From Verrucomicrobium sp. BvORR106 (lineage in GTDB: Bacteria; Verrucomicrobiota; Verrucomicrobiia; Verrucomicrobiales; Verrucomicrobiaceae): DNA of 64,000 nucleotides. Position numbers and translations under genes: made by a program. Under the pieces are notes generated by a model that was not told the DNA's origin, did no database searches, and saw nothing but the letters and a program-made list of their open reading frames with translations. Shown here one piece after another: positions 43,831 through 53,139 of the stretch. The stretch covers positions 1 to 64,000 of the forward strand of contig NZ_BATR01000016.1 of the NCBI RefSeq assembly GCF_000739655.1, given 5' to 3'. Positions within the stretch are counted from its first letter, which is position 1; each line of letters starts with the position of its first letter.

Positions 43831-44299
43831 CGGCGATTCTTTGCCCGGAAAGCCAAACAGGCTTTATCGGACGGCCTTTTAAACACGCATCCGTCGTACT
43901 TGGCGGAGTTTGCACAGTGTTCGTCCTCGCACTTTCGTGTCCGGCTGATAAAACCCCCGCCGCAACTCAGGACTGACGCAAGACCACTGCCCCACTTCAG
44001 CGGCTCCATGCCAAGCCAAGCGCCTGTGGCAAAAAGGGCATCTCAAAGTGTTGTAAATATGGCTCACAGCGAAAACGGTCCGAGAAAATTCGCGCATCCC
44101 GAGGCACGAACTGCTTTTGCGACATTCCTTCGGTCTTCAAGGTCATGGCCACGGGGCTTGGGTTCCTAACTCGTACTTCTTGTGCGTCATGTGCTCCGCG
44201 ATGCAGTACACTACCAGAGGGCCTATGCAGGAAGGTGGAGCTTCGCGCGGTTCGTACGCTTTTGCCCCAGCATCCGCCGGCACAAGGCCGGGCTGACAC
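43831..44299. other. Intergenic region bordering a transposase remnant
   Basis: No intact gene is seen. The right part is probably degraded transposase sequence, but only the piece at 44300-44503 is readable. Confidence 0.4.
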
Positions 44300-44503
44300 T
44301 GTTCTGCCCGAGCGGCGGTTTTGCTTGTGCACCCAGCTCATGAAGGTTTGATAGTTCACGCCAGCCAGGGTCGCAAAGCGTGCCCCGCTCAGGCCGCTGC
44401 GGGCGAACTCCGCGAGCAATTCCTCTCGTCGTGTCACCGGGGTGCGCACACGCCCCAGCCCGTCCAGTTTCAAAACCAATGACGTCGTACTCATAGACGT
44501 CAT
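44300..44503 (-). pseudogene. IS66-type accessory protein (OrfA/TnpA-like) remnant
   Basis: From the ATG at 44503 the frame reads VTRREELLAEFARSGLSGAR then FATLAGVNYQTFMSWVHKQN, the helix-turn-helix of the small first protein of IS66-family elements (SGLSGxxFAxLxGVxYxTFxxWV). After about 65 residues the frame degenerates. No transposase (TnpC-like) or terminal inverted repeats are seen. It is an old insertion-sequence scar. Confidence 0.7.
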
Positions 44504-44590
44504 AGCCTTTCGAACCTCGACATCTATGATGCCAGCGAGCTCATAAGGCACTGGGCGTCACGCTTACAGGTTGCCAACATCAATGACCAG

Positions 44591-45052
44591 TTGAAATACC
44601 AGGCTCTCCGGTCGCGAAGCTTCGCAGCGGTATACGAACCGAGGAAACATCACATCGATCACTTCCAGACTACCGTTGTGACAGATCCCGATTTGCAGGA
44701 GTATCTCATGGCCCTGCCATCAGCCATTGAGCTGATGGATGGGGGAATGAAACAGATGGAGACCCAATCCCAACGCGTTCTCGAGAACCAAGCCAATCTC
44801 ATGCGCTTGATGCGGATCACCTACCTGGAACATCTCCTTCGGCATCGCTATGCTGAAGCTGAACCCGCCATTTCCCATGAAGTGGAGTTTCCTCCCCAAA
44901 TGGCGCAGATGATGTCCGTCATTCCTCGCTACTCTGAAATTACTCCCTATTGGGTGGAGACGAAGCTCCTCAATCAGAATGTAGAAGCAGACAAATTTCA
45001 AAGTCAGCTGCCCAGAAGGGGCTTTCCTAGCGGAGTGATGCCAAGGTATTAA
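44591..45052 (+). CDS. Hypothetical protein, 153 residues
   Basis: The frame begins with an ATG soon after the transposase remnant. The sequence is helical and amphipathic (LPSAIELMDGGMKQMETQSQ, RVLENQANLMRLMRITYLEH), with a C-terminal part rich in Pro and aromatic residues (SVIPRYSEITPYWVETKLL). No family is recognised. Its start could have been cut by the insertion scar upstream. Confidence 0.5.
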   Translation: MKYQALRSRSFAAVYEPRKHHIDHFQTTVVTDPDLQEYLMALPSAIELMDGGMKQMETQSQRVLENQANLMRLMRITYLEHLLRHRYAEAEPAISHEVEFPPQMAQMMSVIPRYSEITPYWVETKLLNQNVEADKFQSQLPRRGFPSGVMPRY

Positions 45053-45090
45053 ACTCCTACCGCCAATCTCAAAATGGGGTGACGATCTCA

Positions 45091-45255
45091 CTTCGAGTTC
45101 AATATCGAATCGACGGCCACCTTCCCAAATGGGACGCCGATACCGAAGGCGCTCTCCCCTACCTCCGACTTCGGCGTGACGGGCGTCTCAAGAACCTCAT
45201 GGGTCGTCACGGTCTGTAGGAGGTTGATATCCGACAACCGCATTCTGGTGTGACT
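45091..45255 (-). pseudogene. Remnant copy of the 3' end of the 53140-53988 gene
   Basis: The plus-strand text CACTTCGAGTTCAATATCGA, GGGACGCCGATACCGAAGGC and TCCCCTACCTCCGACTTCGG matches, base for base in most positions, the end of the secreted-protein gene at 53140-53310 (CACTTCGAGTTCAACATCGA, AGGACGCCGATACCAAAGGC, TCCCCTACTTCCGACTTCGT). The match extends over about 160 bases with small gaps and then stops. It is a truncated paralogue. Confidence 0.8.
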
Positions 45256-45286
45256 GTGTGTTAAGTCCAGCCGCCCGGAGGCGCTT

Positions 45287-46888
45287 TCACAACTTTACAT
45301 CCTTCATCGAAGCAATCTCCGGAAAATAGGCCTTCATTGAGGGGCAGCATTCGGTCACAACTGCATCAACGTGCTCTCTCGATAGCTTGGCAAGTACGCC
45401 ATGCTTCGTGGGGTTTTTGAATTGGTGGCATTCTTCCAATTTCACGGCCCAGCGTGGCAACTCAGCAAAGTCGGCGATCTCCATTGCCCTGTCGGTCAAA
45501 TCACTGGTCCTCACCACCAACAGTTTGTCTGCGGGAACTGTCTCCAACACGTGCCGGTAATGATGTTCCCAATACGTCAAATAACCGCGCAGCGAATACA
45601 GCCCATAGTTTGCAAGCAACTCATCATCATTTCCTTCAAGAGGGAAAAGATCCGGCCTAAATCGCGCCTCCCTGAGTCGCAACCAGTTGGCATTGACATC
45701 ACGCCGCAAGCTGTCGTTGATAAAGGAATCAAGCCATGAGTAGCAGTCCCTCATGGTGAGAACGAAGCGAGCTCCGGAGAAAGACTCCAATAGTTCCTCT
45801 AGAACAAAGAAATTCAATTGAGACGAATCGACATCCAGCAGTCGTACCTGGGTTGTCTTGAGCAGGAACCGCTTTAGTTGTCCGGCATCGTATTCTCCTG
45901 TCAATTTCTTCAAGATCAGTGGGATCAATTTGTCGGCTCTGGACTCGTGTTCGGACCTGACTGGATTGCCGAACATAGCCGCAAGTGAATGGGTTCCACT
46001 CTTGGCTGGCCCGACGCCAAAAATCCTCGGAGAGTGGAAAGTGTCACACTTCGTGGTGTTCGAGCGAGCCAACCTCGAACGACTCCCTAGCTTCGCGAAT
46101 CGCGCTTCCGCCTCCTTCACCGCAAACGAAAGATGACTGGAAGCAGCTTTGCGCAACTCATCTCGTGTTTGCACACTCAAGCGAATCCCCTGATCCGGTA
46201 GTCCTTCAGAAACATCAATAAAAGGAATCAACTCCTTTAAACACCCCAGCCTTGGATCGTCGGGTTGGGGAACTACGAACATCAGGGGCGTTCCGAACGC
46301 GAGACACGGCAGTGCGACGTGCAAGCGGCTAGTCACCACCAAACTCGCAGCTTGATACGCCTCCAATCGAGAAATCGTGAGCGGTCTCATATGGACTGGA
46401 TGGCTGCTCATGGGTCCATGGTGAGACAGCAACTGGCAGCCCTCGGGAAGCTTTGTTCCCTTTGGAACATCAACCGCCAGCACCGGCCCATTTTCAACCT
46501 GCGCTAGCCAGCGCTTCAATCCAAGCGTCAAACAATTGCTCAAATAGCAGGGCACTCCAACCGACTTCATCAACTCCAGCGTTGCAAGATCACGGCAACC
46601 GACTGGCGCCGATTCAACAAAATGATCCTTGAATCCTCGTATTGCGCTTTCACTCAGCGCAAAATGGGCGCCTACATAAGCTGTCACAAGGCCAGGCTTG
46701 GGCGGAAAATCCCAGGCTCTGTGTTTCCACCAACCGTTCGCAATCAATATTCCCGATGCGGATTGATGAGAAATCCGTTCTCGATCCAAATAGCCGTCGA
46801 GTTTCCCCACCATTTGCTCCACCGCAAAGGTCTGCACGTCATCCCCAATGTTTGAACTCCACGAACTGAAGACTCCGTACAGATGCAT
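45287..46888 (-). CDS. Polysaccharide pyruvyl transferase-sulfotransferase fusion
   Basis: The protein has 533 residues from the ATG at 46888. Residues 1-275 are a polysaccharide pyruvyl transferase domain (LYGVFSSWSSNIGDDVQTFA near the start; SLVVTSRLHVALPCLAFGTP near 200). Residues about 295-533 are a sulfotransferase: the PAPS-binding loop is RIFGVGPAKSGTHSLAAMFG, and the 3'-phosphate region is ARFVLTMRDCYSWLDSFIN. A protein joining both modifications is unusual. It probably decorates a cell-surface glycan. It lies 14 bases downstream of the PLOD-type gene, in one operon. Confidence 0.85.
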   Translation of the reverse strand: MHLYGVFSSWSSNIGDDVQTFAVEQMVGKLDGYLDRERISHQSASGILIANGWWKHRAWDFPPKPGLVTAYVGAHFALSESAIRGFKDHFVESAPVGCRDLATLELMKSVGVPCYLSNCLTLGLKRWLAQVENGPVLAVDVPKGTKLPEGCQLLSHHGPMSSHPVHMRPLTISRLEAYQAASLVVTSRLHVALPCLAFGTPLMFVVPQPDDPRLGCLKELIPFIDVSEGLPDQGIRLSVQTRDELRKAASSHLSFAVKEAEARFAKLGSRSRLARSNTTKCDTFHSPRIFGVGPAKSGTHSLAAMFGNPVRSEHESRADKLIPLILKKLTGEYDAGQLKRFLLKTTQVRLLDVDSSQLNFFVLEELLESFSGARFVLTMRDCYSWLDSFINDSLRRDVNANWLRLREARFRPDLFPLEGNDDELLANYGLYSLRGYLTYWEHHYRHVLETVPADKLLVVRTSDLTDRAMEIADFAELPRWAVKLEECHQFKNPTKHGVLAKLSREHVDAVVTECCPSMKAYFPEIASMKDVKL

Positions 46889-46902
46889 TGTGCTTGATTG
46901 TT

Positions 46903-48075
46903 TTAGACTAGTCCGAGCTTTGCCATCCACTGGTCCTGACAGTCTCGCCAGGCTCCTCCACTGAAGTGAATCACGGATGGATACGAATCGCTGGCGATGG
47001 ATCTCAACTTGCCGGCTTCAAACTCATAGTCGGGATTCCCGCTCAGGAGCCTGGAGGCAGTACCCACATTCGTGAAGATCCTTTGCTCTATGTCCCCCAT
47101 GATTGGGACCCTCTTGTTCTGATAGGCAAGCTGGAAGATCCATTGGTCATCATGCGCATAGGCCGCATGCTGCTGCCACTTGCTCAACCTCCCCTGCAAA
47201 CCTCCACGGGTGGCTTGCTCATAGAGGATCATGCATTCTGTCAAGACAGCCCGCACACCCTCACAGGTACCCATCCACCCACCCGCATTGGGCCAGCGCC
47301 TGTTGTCCAGAACGTCTGGAAAACTTTCTCTCCATTCCGGATCATGCACAGGCCAGCAGCCTCTCTCCATCGAGATTGCAAATGGCGTGCGCAACTTCTC
47401 AAATTCAGCAAGAAGATGATCTTCACCGTTCAGCAGCACGCTGTCACTGCCGTCAGAAAACAAAACATGAGTCACTGTCTTTTCCAGGCTGTCGAGTACT
47501 TCCAGCACGTCGATGATCTTGTCATGGACCCAGCTTTGCGGCTTTTTTCCTGCCCCAAGTACTGTTGGAATCAGATTGCAACGAAATGCGGACCTCGTGA
47601 AGTTCTTCAGTTTCCATGGCAGGTCTACCAAAGGGTATCTGCCAACCGTGAGAATTCCCAGTTTGGGGCCTGGCACGCGCGCTTGTGGTTTGATTTCCCA
47701 GGCTGAATGCCTGCTGTGAGGTTGTTTGCGGATGAGGCACTGAAGTACATATCTTCCAGGGGGCAAGAGCAGCTCCGAAGTGCATTCCATTGGCCCATAA
47801 AGAACTCCAAGGGTCCCATGATTAAGAGCGAACAGCGTAGGGTTGCCAGGCTCCCAAGTGCTGGTACCCGACATGAAGCCTCGAATCGTAGCAGCCACCT
47901 TCAACTCGATGACAAGCCTCGAGTTGGCATGGGCGGATATTGTCCACGCCTCATCGACCGTGCCCGGACATACAATACGATTGTGAGAAATTGAGCATCG
48001 ATATCCGAGACTCCCACCTCTTCCGACACTGCCCCATTCCGTATCAGCTTCGAGAATTTCCACCGCTTCCTCCAT
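46903..48075 (-). CDS. PLOD-type glycosyltransferase
   Basis: The protein has 390 residues. A beta-rich N-terminal region (1-145) precedes a glycosyltransferase domain: LGILTVGRYPLVDLPWKLKN, KIIDVLEVLDSLEKTVTHVL, metal-binding FSDGSDSVLLNGEDHLL, and AHDDQWIFQLAYQNKRVPIM. This resembles the glycosyltransferase domain of procollagen lysyl hydroxylase (PLOD), also found in bacteria. The donor and acceptor are unknown. It sits between the GT25 gene and the pyruvyl/sulfotransferase fusion, suggesting one glycan pathway. Confidence 0.8.
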   Translation of the reverse strand: MEEAVEILEADTEWGSVGRGGSLGYRCSISHNRIVCPGTVDEAWTISAHANSRLVIELKVAATIRGFMSGTSTWEPGNPTLFALNHGTLGVLYGPMECTSELLLPPGRYVLQCLIRKQPHSRHSAWEIKPQARVPGPKLGILTVGRYPLVDLPWKLKNFTRSAFRCNLIPTVLGAGKKPQSWVHDKIIDVLEVLDSLEKTVTHVLFSDGSDSVLLNGEDHLLAEFEKLRTPFAISMERGCWPVHDPEWRESFPDVLDNRRWPNAGGWMGTCEGVRAVLTECMILYEQATRGGLQGRLSKWQQHAAYAHDDQWIFQLAYQNKRVPIMGDIEQRIFTNVGTASRLLSGNPDYEFEAGKLRSIASDSYPSVIHFSGGAWRDCQDQWMAKLGLV

Positions 48076-48148
48076 ACGTTATCTCCGATGAACCCTATAG
48101 ATACTGTCGCGGCAACTACTCCTGTTTGAAACTGCACCCCCTGCGTCA

Positions 48149-49228
48149 TCAGATCCTTTCAGCGCGGAGAAGCCCCTCTTTATCACGCTGCATTGCACCA
48201 GATCTAACGGGGAATGACGTCGGCCTCAACCTTGCGGCCTCCCTCATCTCCGCCACTATACCTTGGTAGGCAGACTGCCACGTTGCTTTGATGCTTTGAG
48301 GACTCCACTCGATGACAGGGCCGCTCCAGCGTTTAGCGAGCTGAGCACATGAGATGCTGTTCCAGCGTAGTGCTGGCAGCTTTTCTTGCGACAACGCAAG
48401 TTTCGCAATCTTCGTCAGCCTCTGGCTTATGTCATCTTCGCCGGCATCCACGCTCGCAGCGCATACCTGGCCAAGATCACCGACAAGAATTGGTTGCTCC
48501 GCAAATTCCAGATCAACAGGGCAGGCGCTTGAGATCCAGATGAATGGCAAACGCTTCGCCCAAGAGACAGGATGCCACCAAAGTCTAGGATTTGTCGCAC
48601 CACTAATGTTGCTCCATTCGGCCTCCTGGCCCGCAAGCCAATAGATTGGCGAGTAGGCCTGCCACAATTCACGGGAGTGCCCCAGTCCGAATTGATGGTC
48701 GATATGCCACCCGCTGCGGCCGTCACGATAGTCGTCCACATTCCAAATATGCTCAAACACTTCCTTCATGGCACGACGGTGGACTGCGTACGCATGCGTT
48801 CGATATACTCCAGTCGCCTTGTGCACAAACGGGCAACTGGCAACTGGCTTGGGTTCGCGCCAGTGTTGCCCGCCAAGGTATAGCTGTCCCCAGTCATCGG
48901 GAAGCTGTCTCATGAATGCCTCAAGCAACTCAACTATATCGTCACGGAAAACCACGTCATCCTCCAAGATAAGCACACTGTCCACTTCGTCTTCGAGTGC
49001 CTCTGCCAGGACGCGGGAATGGGACAAAAAGCATCCCCATGCTCCTTTTCCTGCATTCCACCATGAAGGATGTGGCACTGCATGTCCCGAATAAGCCCGC
49101 GCCCACTCAACTTCGCTTTCTCGTACGCCATATGACTCCAAATGAGTCTTCAGACGCTGTCTCCGATCCGGCCGGTCCCTAAGGTTGAGAACGCAGATGC
49201 GCTCAAAATGGTGAGTGAGATGAACCAT
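48149..49228 (-). CDS. Glycosyltransferase family 25 protein
   Basis: The protein has 359 residues. Family 25 motifs are RICVLNLRDRPDRRQRLKTH, GAWGCFLSHSRVLAEALE, the metal-binding VLILEDDVVFRDDIVE, and YAVHRRAMKEVFEHIW. Relatives add galactose to lipooligosaccharide or to hydroxylysine in collagen. The last 100 residues are an extra domain I do not recognise. It is the first gene of the three-gene glycan cluster. Confidence 0.88.
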   Translation of the reverse strand: MVHLTHHFERICVLNLRDRPDRRQRLKTHLESYGVRESEVEWARAYSGHAVPHPSWWNAGKGAWGCFLSHSRVLAEALEDEVDSVLILEDDVVFRDDIVELLEAFMRQLPDDWGQLYLGGQHWREPKPVASCPFVHKATGVYRTHAYAVHRRAMKEVFEHIWNVDDYRDGRSGWHIDHQFGLGHSRELWQAYSPIYWLAGQEAEWSNISGATNPRLWWHPVSWAKRLPFIWISSACPVDLEFAEQPILVGDLGQVCAASVDAGEDDISQRLTKIAKLALSQEKLPALRWNSISCAQLAKRWSGPVIEWSPQSIKATWQSAYQGIVAEMREAARLRPTSFPVRSGAMQRDKEGLLRAERI

Positions 49229-49313
49229 ATTCTCTAAGCACCAATTGGCATCATGTGAACTTTCTTCCTTTTGGCGATCTTGGAGAACTTGCTTTCTCCT
49301 CGAAATTCCTCAC

Positions 49314-49985
49314 TCATTTGGCGGCATCAGGCGCCACACGCGTGCTAGGCACTATCCAGTTTACTGCTATGCTCTTGTTCTTAGGGAAGTACAGTGCGTA
49401 ATATCCATAAGTTTTGGCACCAGTCCGCGAGCACTTGATCAGCAAATCTCTGAGCGTGCCCTTGAAAGGAGGAAGATCCAAGTGATGCTCATCTGGGTAG
49501 AGTGCCCTGTCATTGCTGCCAAGCTCTCCAAATCCAGCAGAAAGGTCTACATTCTGCTTTTTCAGTTCGACACAGAGTTGCTTCATTGTCCCGCTGAACT
49601 TTGGCAGATCCACAATCTGATCAAACGGAAGATCTCCCTTTAACGAACCAGGTGCCCTGTCGACGATCACAATGGTTTCATCCTTTATGTATTCGGACAC
49701 TGTTCCCAATTTGATTGCGCCTGACAAGGCGGCAACCACATTGGGTGGCGTATTGTTTCCGCTGCAAAGCTCCGCAAGGAATCGAAGCCTGTCCGTATCC
49801 GCCGATACCCGGGCATTTTCAGAATTGGCTTCTAGTGATGTCTCGACCACTATTTGGTACCGGGACTTTTTTGCAATCGTCTCATAGGCAGACGAAACAT
49901 TCTCAAGAGCAATCTCTTGGCCTCTAACCACAGTGACAGCCGTCACCATGCACAGAATAAAACGAGAAAAACTGTAAGTATTCAT
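49314..49985 (-). CDS. Secreted hypothetical protein, paralogue of the 51347 gene
   Basis: The protein has 223 residues with an N-terminal signal (FSRFILCMVTAVTVVRGQ). The two repeated features LPKFSGTMKQLCVELKKQNV and LPPFKGTLRDLLIKCSRTGA recall secretin/TonB short N-terminal-like domains. The gene at 51347 shows the same order (VPEFRGKFKELNALLKRKGV, TGFTGTAKELLRDCLRQANG). Its start overlaps the stop of the preceding gene by four bases. It probably acts in the envelope. Confidence 0.65.
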   Translation of the reverse strand: MNTYSFSRFILCMVTAVTVVRGQEIALENVSSAYETIAKKSRYQIVVETSLEANSENARVSADTDRLRFLAELCSGNNTPPNVVAALSGAIKLGTVSEYIKDETIVIVDRAPGSLKGDLPFDQIVDLPKFSGTMKQLCVELKKQNVDLSAGFGELGSNDRALYPDEHHLDLPPFKGTLRDLLIKCSRTGAKTYGYYALYFPKNKSIAVNWIVPSTRVAPDAAK

Positions 49986-50920
49986 GGCCAGACATATTTT
50001 AGAACTCCGCCCTCGATGATCTGGCTCCGCGATCCCCCGTCAATTCCTCGATCGCTGGCAGGATCAATCAGAGCTTTCAAATCTTGATCATTGCTTGGCA
50101 GAAGCCCGATGGACTTGCTTTCTACAGTGGCGCTGTTGGGGCCAGTAGTAGCAGCATTTGTCCAATCGATTGCGTCTTGTTCGACGGTGGTCGGATTTGG
50201 CGTCCCTGCTGGCCTGGTGAAGTACCGAATGCCTACTGAATCGGTGTAGATCCCCTTATTGGCGATCTGAACATTCAAAGAGTAAAATGGACTCCACCCT
50301 GTCGCATTGCCCTTCGTTTCGTAAACAGTCTCTCCATCATACCCCTCCAACGGCTTGTCCAAATGATCCATAATTTGAACACTCAGAGTTCCAGAGACAG
50401 CGCTCACCATGTTCCATTTGCCCACTGGTGTATCGGGATCGCCTGGCACCGTCCCCGCGTTCAAAGACAGGTTTTTCGCCACGGCTCCTGCCACGGGCTG
50501 GTAGGTAGTAACTGGCCTTGGTGAGCCAACTTTCTTTGGCAACGTCACCGTTAGGGTGCGTTGCGCCGGCGGCCATCCCGGTGGAGTGACGATCTTAACT
50601 GTAACGTCATCTTCACCGATACTTTTGGATTTGCCTTTTATTTTGAAAGTCATCACGCCTGTGGCGGGATTCTTCTGGATTGAACCGGCCACGATTTCCG
50701 CTCGAGTACTGCCCACCGGAATACCGGGAGCCGCATTGGTCACCCCCGAAGCTGGAGTGAAGGTAGCTTTCCATTCTACTTCACGATTTTTCGAATCCGT
50801 TGTAATGCCAATACGCCTCGGCCCTTCTATTAAGACATCATTTCCTGATGTGCTTGAACTGTCATCCTGCATAAAATTGACGGGGGTGAATTTTCTAGCT
50901 TCCAACCGTGTTAAGCTCAA
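49982..50920 (-). CDS. Hypothetical envelope protein
   Basis: The protein has 312 residues if a TTG at 50920 is used, or 296 from the ATG at 50872. The coding character extends upstream of the ATG (RLEARKFTPVNF), so the true start may be the TTG or the gene may be 5'-truncated. The protein is Thr/Pro/Gly-rich and beta-structured (ATFTPASGVTNAAPGIPVGS, VKIVTPPGWPPAQRTLTVTL), typical of surface or periplasmic domains. No family is recognised. It shares ATGA with the next gene. Confidence 0.6.
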   Translation of the reverse strand: MSLTRLEARKFTPVNFMQDDSSSTSGNDVLIEGPRRIGITTDSKNREVEWKATFTPASGVTNAAPGIPVGSTRAEIVAGSIQKNPATGVMTFKIKGKSKSIGEDDVTVKIVTPPGWPPAQRTLTVTLPKKVGSPRPVTTYQPVAGAVAKNLSLNAGTVPGDPDTPVGKWNMVSAVSGTLSVQIMDHLDKPLEGYDGETVYETKGNATGWSPFYSLNVQIANKGIYTDSVGIRYFTRPAGTPNPTTVEQDAIDWTNAATTGPNSATVESKSIGLLPSNDQDLKALIDPASDRGIDGGSRSQIIEGGVLKYVWP

Positions 50921-51346
50921 CCGCGACCTTCGCGGATGCTATATTTCCCTCAAATTCCGATCCAAAATCGAGCTCAGATTCAACTCGCATTATCGGTCGG
51001 ATGGAAAAGCAATTTCGGTTGGATAGTGCCAGCAAACTTTTAAACAATAAAGACAAAAATGCCTCTTCAGTTTAATTTTTCATCGTCAAAATCAGTCACT
51101 TCACTACTCGCTTTGTTCAGAGCCACTACCCACTCTGCTTAGAGTGTGCTAACACCTCGAGTTCACGGCAAGCCTCCACAACTTTTTTCAACTCTGTCAT
51201 ATCCTTGCGTACCCACGTCTGACGGCCAGCCTATCGAAAGGAACTTGCGACGCACGCTTCAGGACTAAGGTAGAAACATATTTTCACTACATGCAGCTCC
51301 GCATTCAACTTGAGTCAAATCGTCCAGGCCACCCAGCCATTGCCGA
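50921..51346. other. Intergenic region, nothing recognised
   Basis: About 425 bases, more AT-rich than the flanks, with no convincing frame or repeat. It could hold the promoter of the 50920 gene or its lost 5' end. Confidence 0.4.
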
Positions 51347-52009
51347 CTAGAGTTTTCTCACTGAACTGCCGAGAATCGGAAATACTTCGACTTTACGCCC
51401 CTCAATAGTACTCACACAAATGCAGCCAAGGATGCCATTTGCCTGTCGCAAGCAGTCCCGAAGAAGCTCTTTAGCCGTACCAGTGAAACCTGTGATGTTG
51501 ATGGCACTTTCGCCGATGGCGATGTGTTCAGCACTCCTCTCCAGGACGATCCCGATGTCGACACCTTTTCTTTTCAATAAAGCATTGAGTTCTTTGAATT
51601 TCCCCCGGAATTCAGGCACTGCAATCGACTGCTCCATAGCGCCCCCCTTCGTAAACGTAATGGGGAAAGACTGAATAATGGTCAGGACACCCGACTTCTG
51701 ATCAGCGTCAACTCGTGCACCGCGCAATGCTATGTCCACCGCAATGGGAACATCGATCTTGGCTCTCGTTGCAAGCAACTCCAAGAGATACCCCAGCCGA
51801 ATGGTGTCCTCACTCAAGAAGAGCGGACTCGCCTCTGTCTTGTATGCTTCGACAAACACCATCATTCCGGCACTCTTTGCGACAGATGCATACGATCCCG
51901 CGTCTAGCGGCATGGGCACAGATACCTCACGCCTGCCGTCTGCAGCTTGTACCCAGCTTGCCGTCACCAGGAGGCAGGCCATCAGCAATTTTTCGTTCGT
52001 CACAGCCAT
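51347..52009 (-). CDS. Secreted hypothetical protein, STN-like
   Basis: The protein has 220 residues with signal peptide LLMACLLVTASWVQAADG. The mature protein contains YASVAKSAGMMVFVEAYKTE and LGYLLELLATRAKI, and the two motif copies VPEFRGKFKELNALLKRKGV and TGFTGTAKELLRDCLRQANG shared with the gene at 49314. It may be a periplasmic short-domain protein. Function is unknown. Confidence 0.65.
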   Translation of the reverse strand: MAVTNEKLLMACLLVTASWVQAADGRREVSVPMPLDAGSYASVAKSAGMMVFVEAYKTEASPLFLSEDTIRLGYLLELLATRAKIDVPIAVDIALRGARVDADQKSGVLTIIQSFPITFTKGGAMEQSIAVPEFRGKFKELNALLKRKGVDIGIVLERSAEHIAIGESAINITGFTGTAKELLRDCLRQANGILGCICVSTIEGRKVEVFPILGSSVRKL

Positions 52010-52830
52010 CGTAGTTGGAGTTGTGAGGTTTCCATACCTTTGCGACTAATGACACCCAGTAGCCAGCAGTGGTTCGATCAATCTCACCTCTCACATTGAG
52101 TGCCCGAAGAAGCTCGCGATCTTCGGCGGGACACAGCAAACGCATCCAGCTCGGCATTGGGAAAAGTGAAGCATTCGCCAGAGTGCCTTCCATTTCGCAG
52201 GGCTCCGTCCCAATTGATGGACAGCCCCCAGGGAGAGCCCGGTGTGCGAGATTGGTAAACTGATTGCGCCCCCGGGCGGAGTGTGCGCGGTTTACACCGT
52301 TGGGCGGGTCATCAAGCAGCCAACTCAATGTGGCGGCAGAGCAGTGGCAACAAGTGATGCCGGAGCACTGGGTGACCACCATGGCACCGACAGTCCGGCA
52401 GATCATGTTGCACTTACGGGTGGTGTATTCCCGGAACCTGCCCCCGCAGCCGTTTTTGCACTTCCTCCCAAGCTTGGACCTATGACACATGGACCCCTCA
52501 AACTCTCTTTCCCAATATCAGTCACCAGCGAGCATACTTCGTGTGCAGATTTCACATGTAAACCACTCAACACCAACAAGTTAAACTTCTAATCTCACGT
52601 CAGAACGCTAGCACAAATCGCATCATAACTCGTTCAGTATGAAGGGTGAAGCGGGCACACTTGGGCCTATTTTCAACACTAACTGCGCTCGCAAAATGCA
52701 AGTCTCTAGCCAAAAATGCGCGGCCTGTCGTTGGCATCTGGTCGCCTTGCCTGACAAACAACGCCGGACAAACTAGCTAGGGTAACAGCGCAAATGTGCG
52801 GCTCTCACTTAGCACTCTTCGCGGTGGAAC
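52010..52830. other. Long non-coding interval with gene debris
   Basis: No intact gene was found in about 820 bases. It contains the small remnant at 52195-52262. The rest shows no readable protein family, repeat or RNA gene. Confidence 0.45.
52195..52262 (-). pseudogene. Internal fragment of a second copy of the 53140-53988 gene
   Basis: The text AATTGATGGACAGCCCCCAG (52215-52234) matches AGTTGATGGACAGCCCCCAG in the intact gene near 53703-53722, with flanking CGTCCC and ATTGGTAAACTG / GTGAACTGGTAAC also alike. The translation (NQFTNLAHRALPG.. against YQFTTRDVHWGLS..) is only partly preserved. It is a scar of a former paralogue. Confidence 0.65.
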
Positions 52831-53106
52831 TCATTTCATCTCACCTCCCAGCACCGCTCGCAGCCCGGCTTTAACGATCTTGAAAACCCCTACCAGTCCC
52901 CAAAAGTAGCCAAGCACCACCGCCACTCCCACAGCGAGGGCCATCACACCCTGGAATCGGCCGATGAACCACCACATGACCGCTTCGGAGCTCACGGTGG
53001 CATAGAACAGGATTGCCCCAGGAAGCCAGACCAACACGAATGCGAGTCCGGTCGCGAGACATCCCAGACTAGCCTGGCCGTTTGAGTTGAGAGTGTTGCC
53101 CGACAT
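52831..53106 (-). CDS. Small two-pass membrane protein
   Basis: The protein has 91 residues. Hydrophobic segments LGCLATGLAFVLVWLPGAIL and MALAVGVAVVLGYFWGLVGV are separated by a short polar loop, and the C-terminus is basic. No family is recognised. It lies 33 bases downstream of the secreted protein at 53140-53988 on the same strand, so it is probably in the same transcript. Confidence 0.6.
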   Translation of the reverse strand: MSGNTLNSNGQASLGCLATGLAFVLVWLPGAILFYATVSSEAVMWWFIGRFQGVMALAVGVAVVLGYFWGLVGVFKIVKAGLRAVLGGEMK

Positions 53107-53139
53107 GAATCAGAAGAACGAGTTGGCAGGAGGGGCGGC

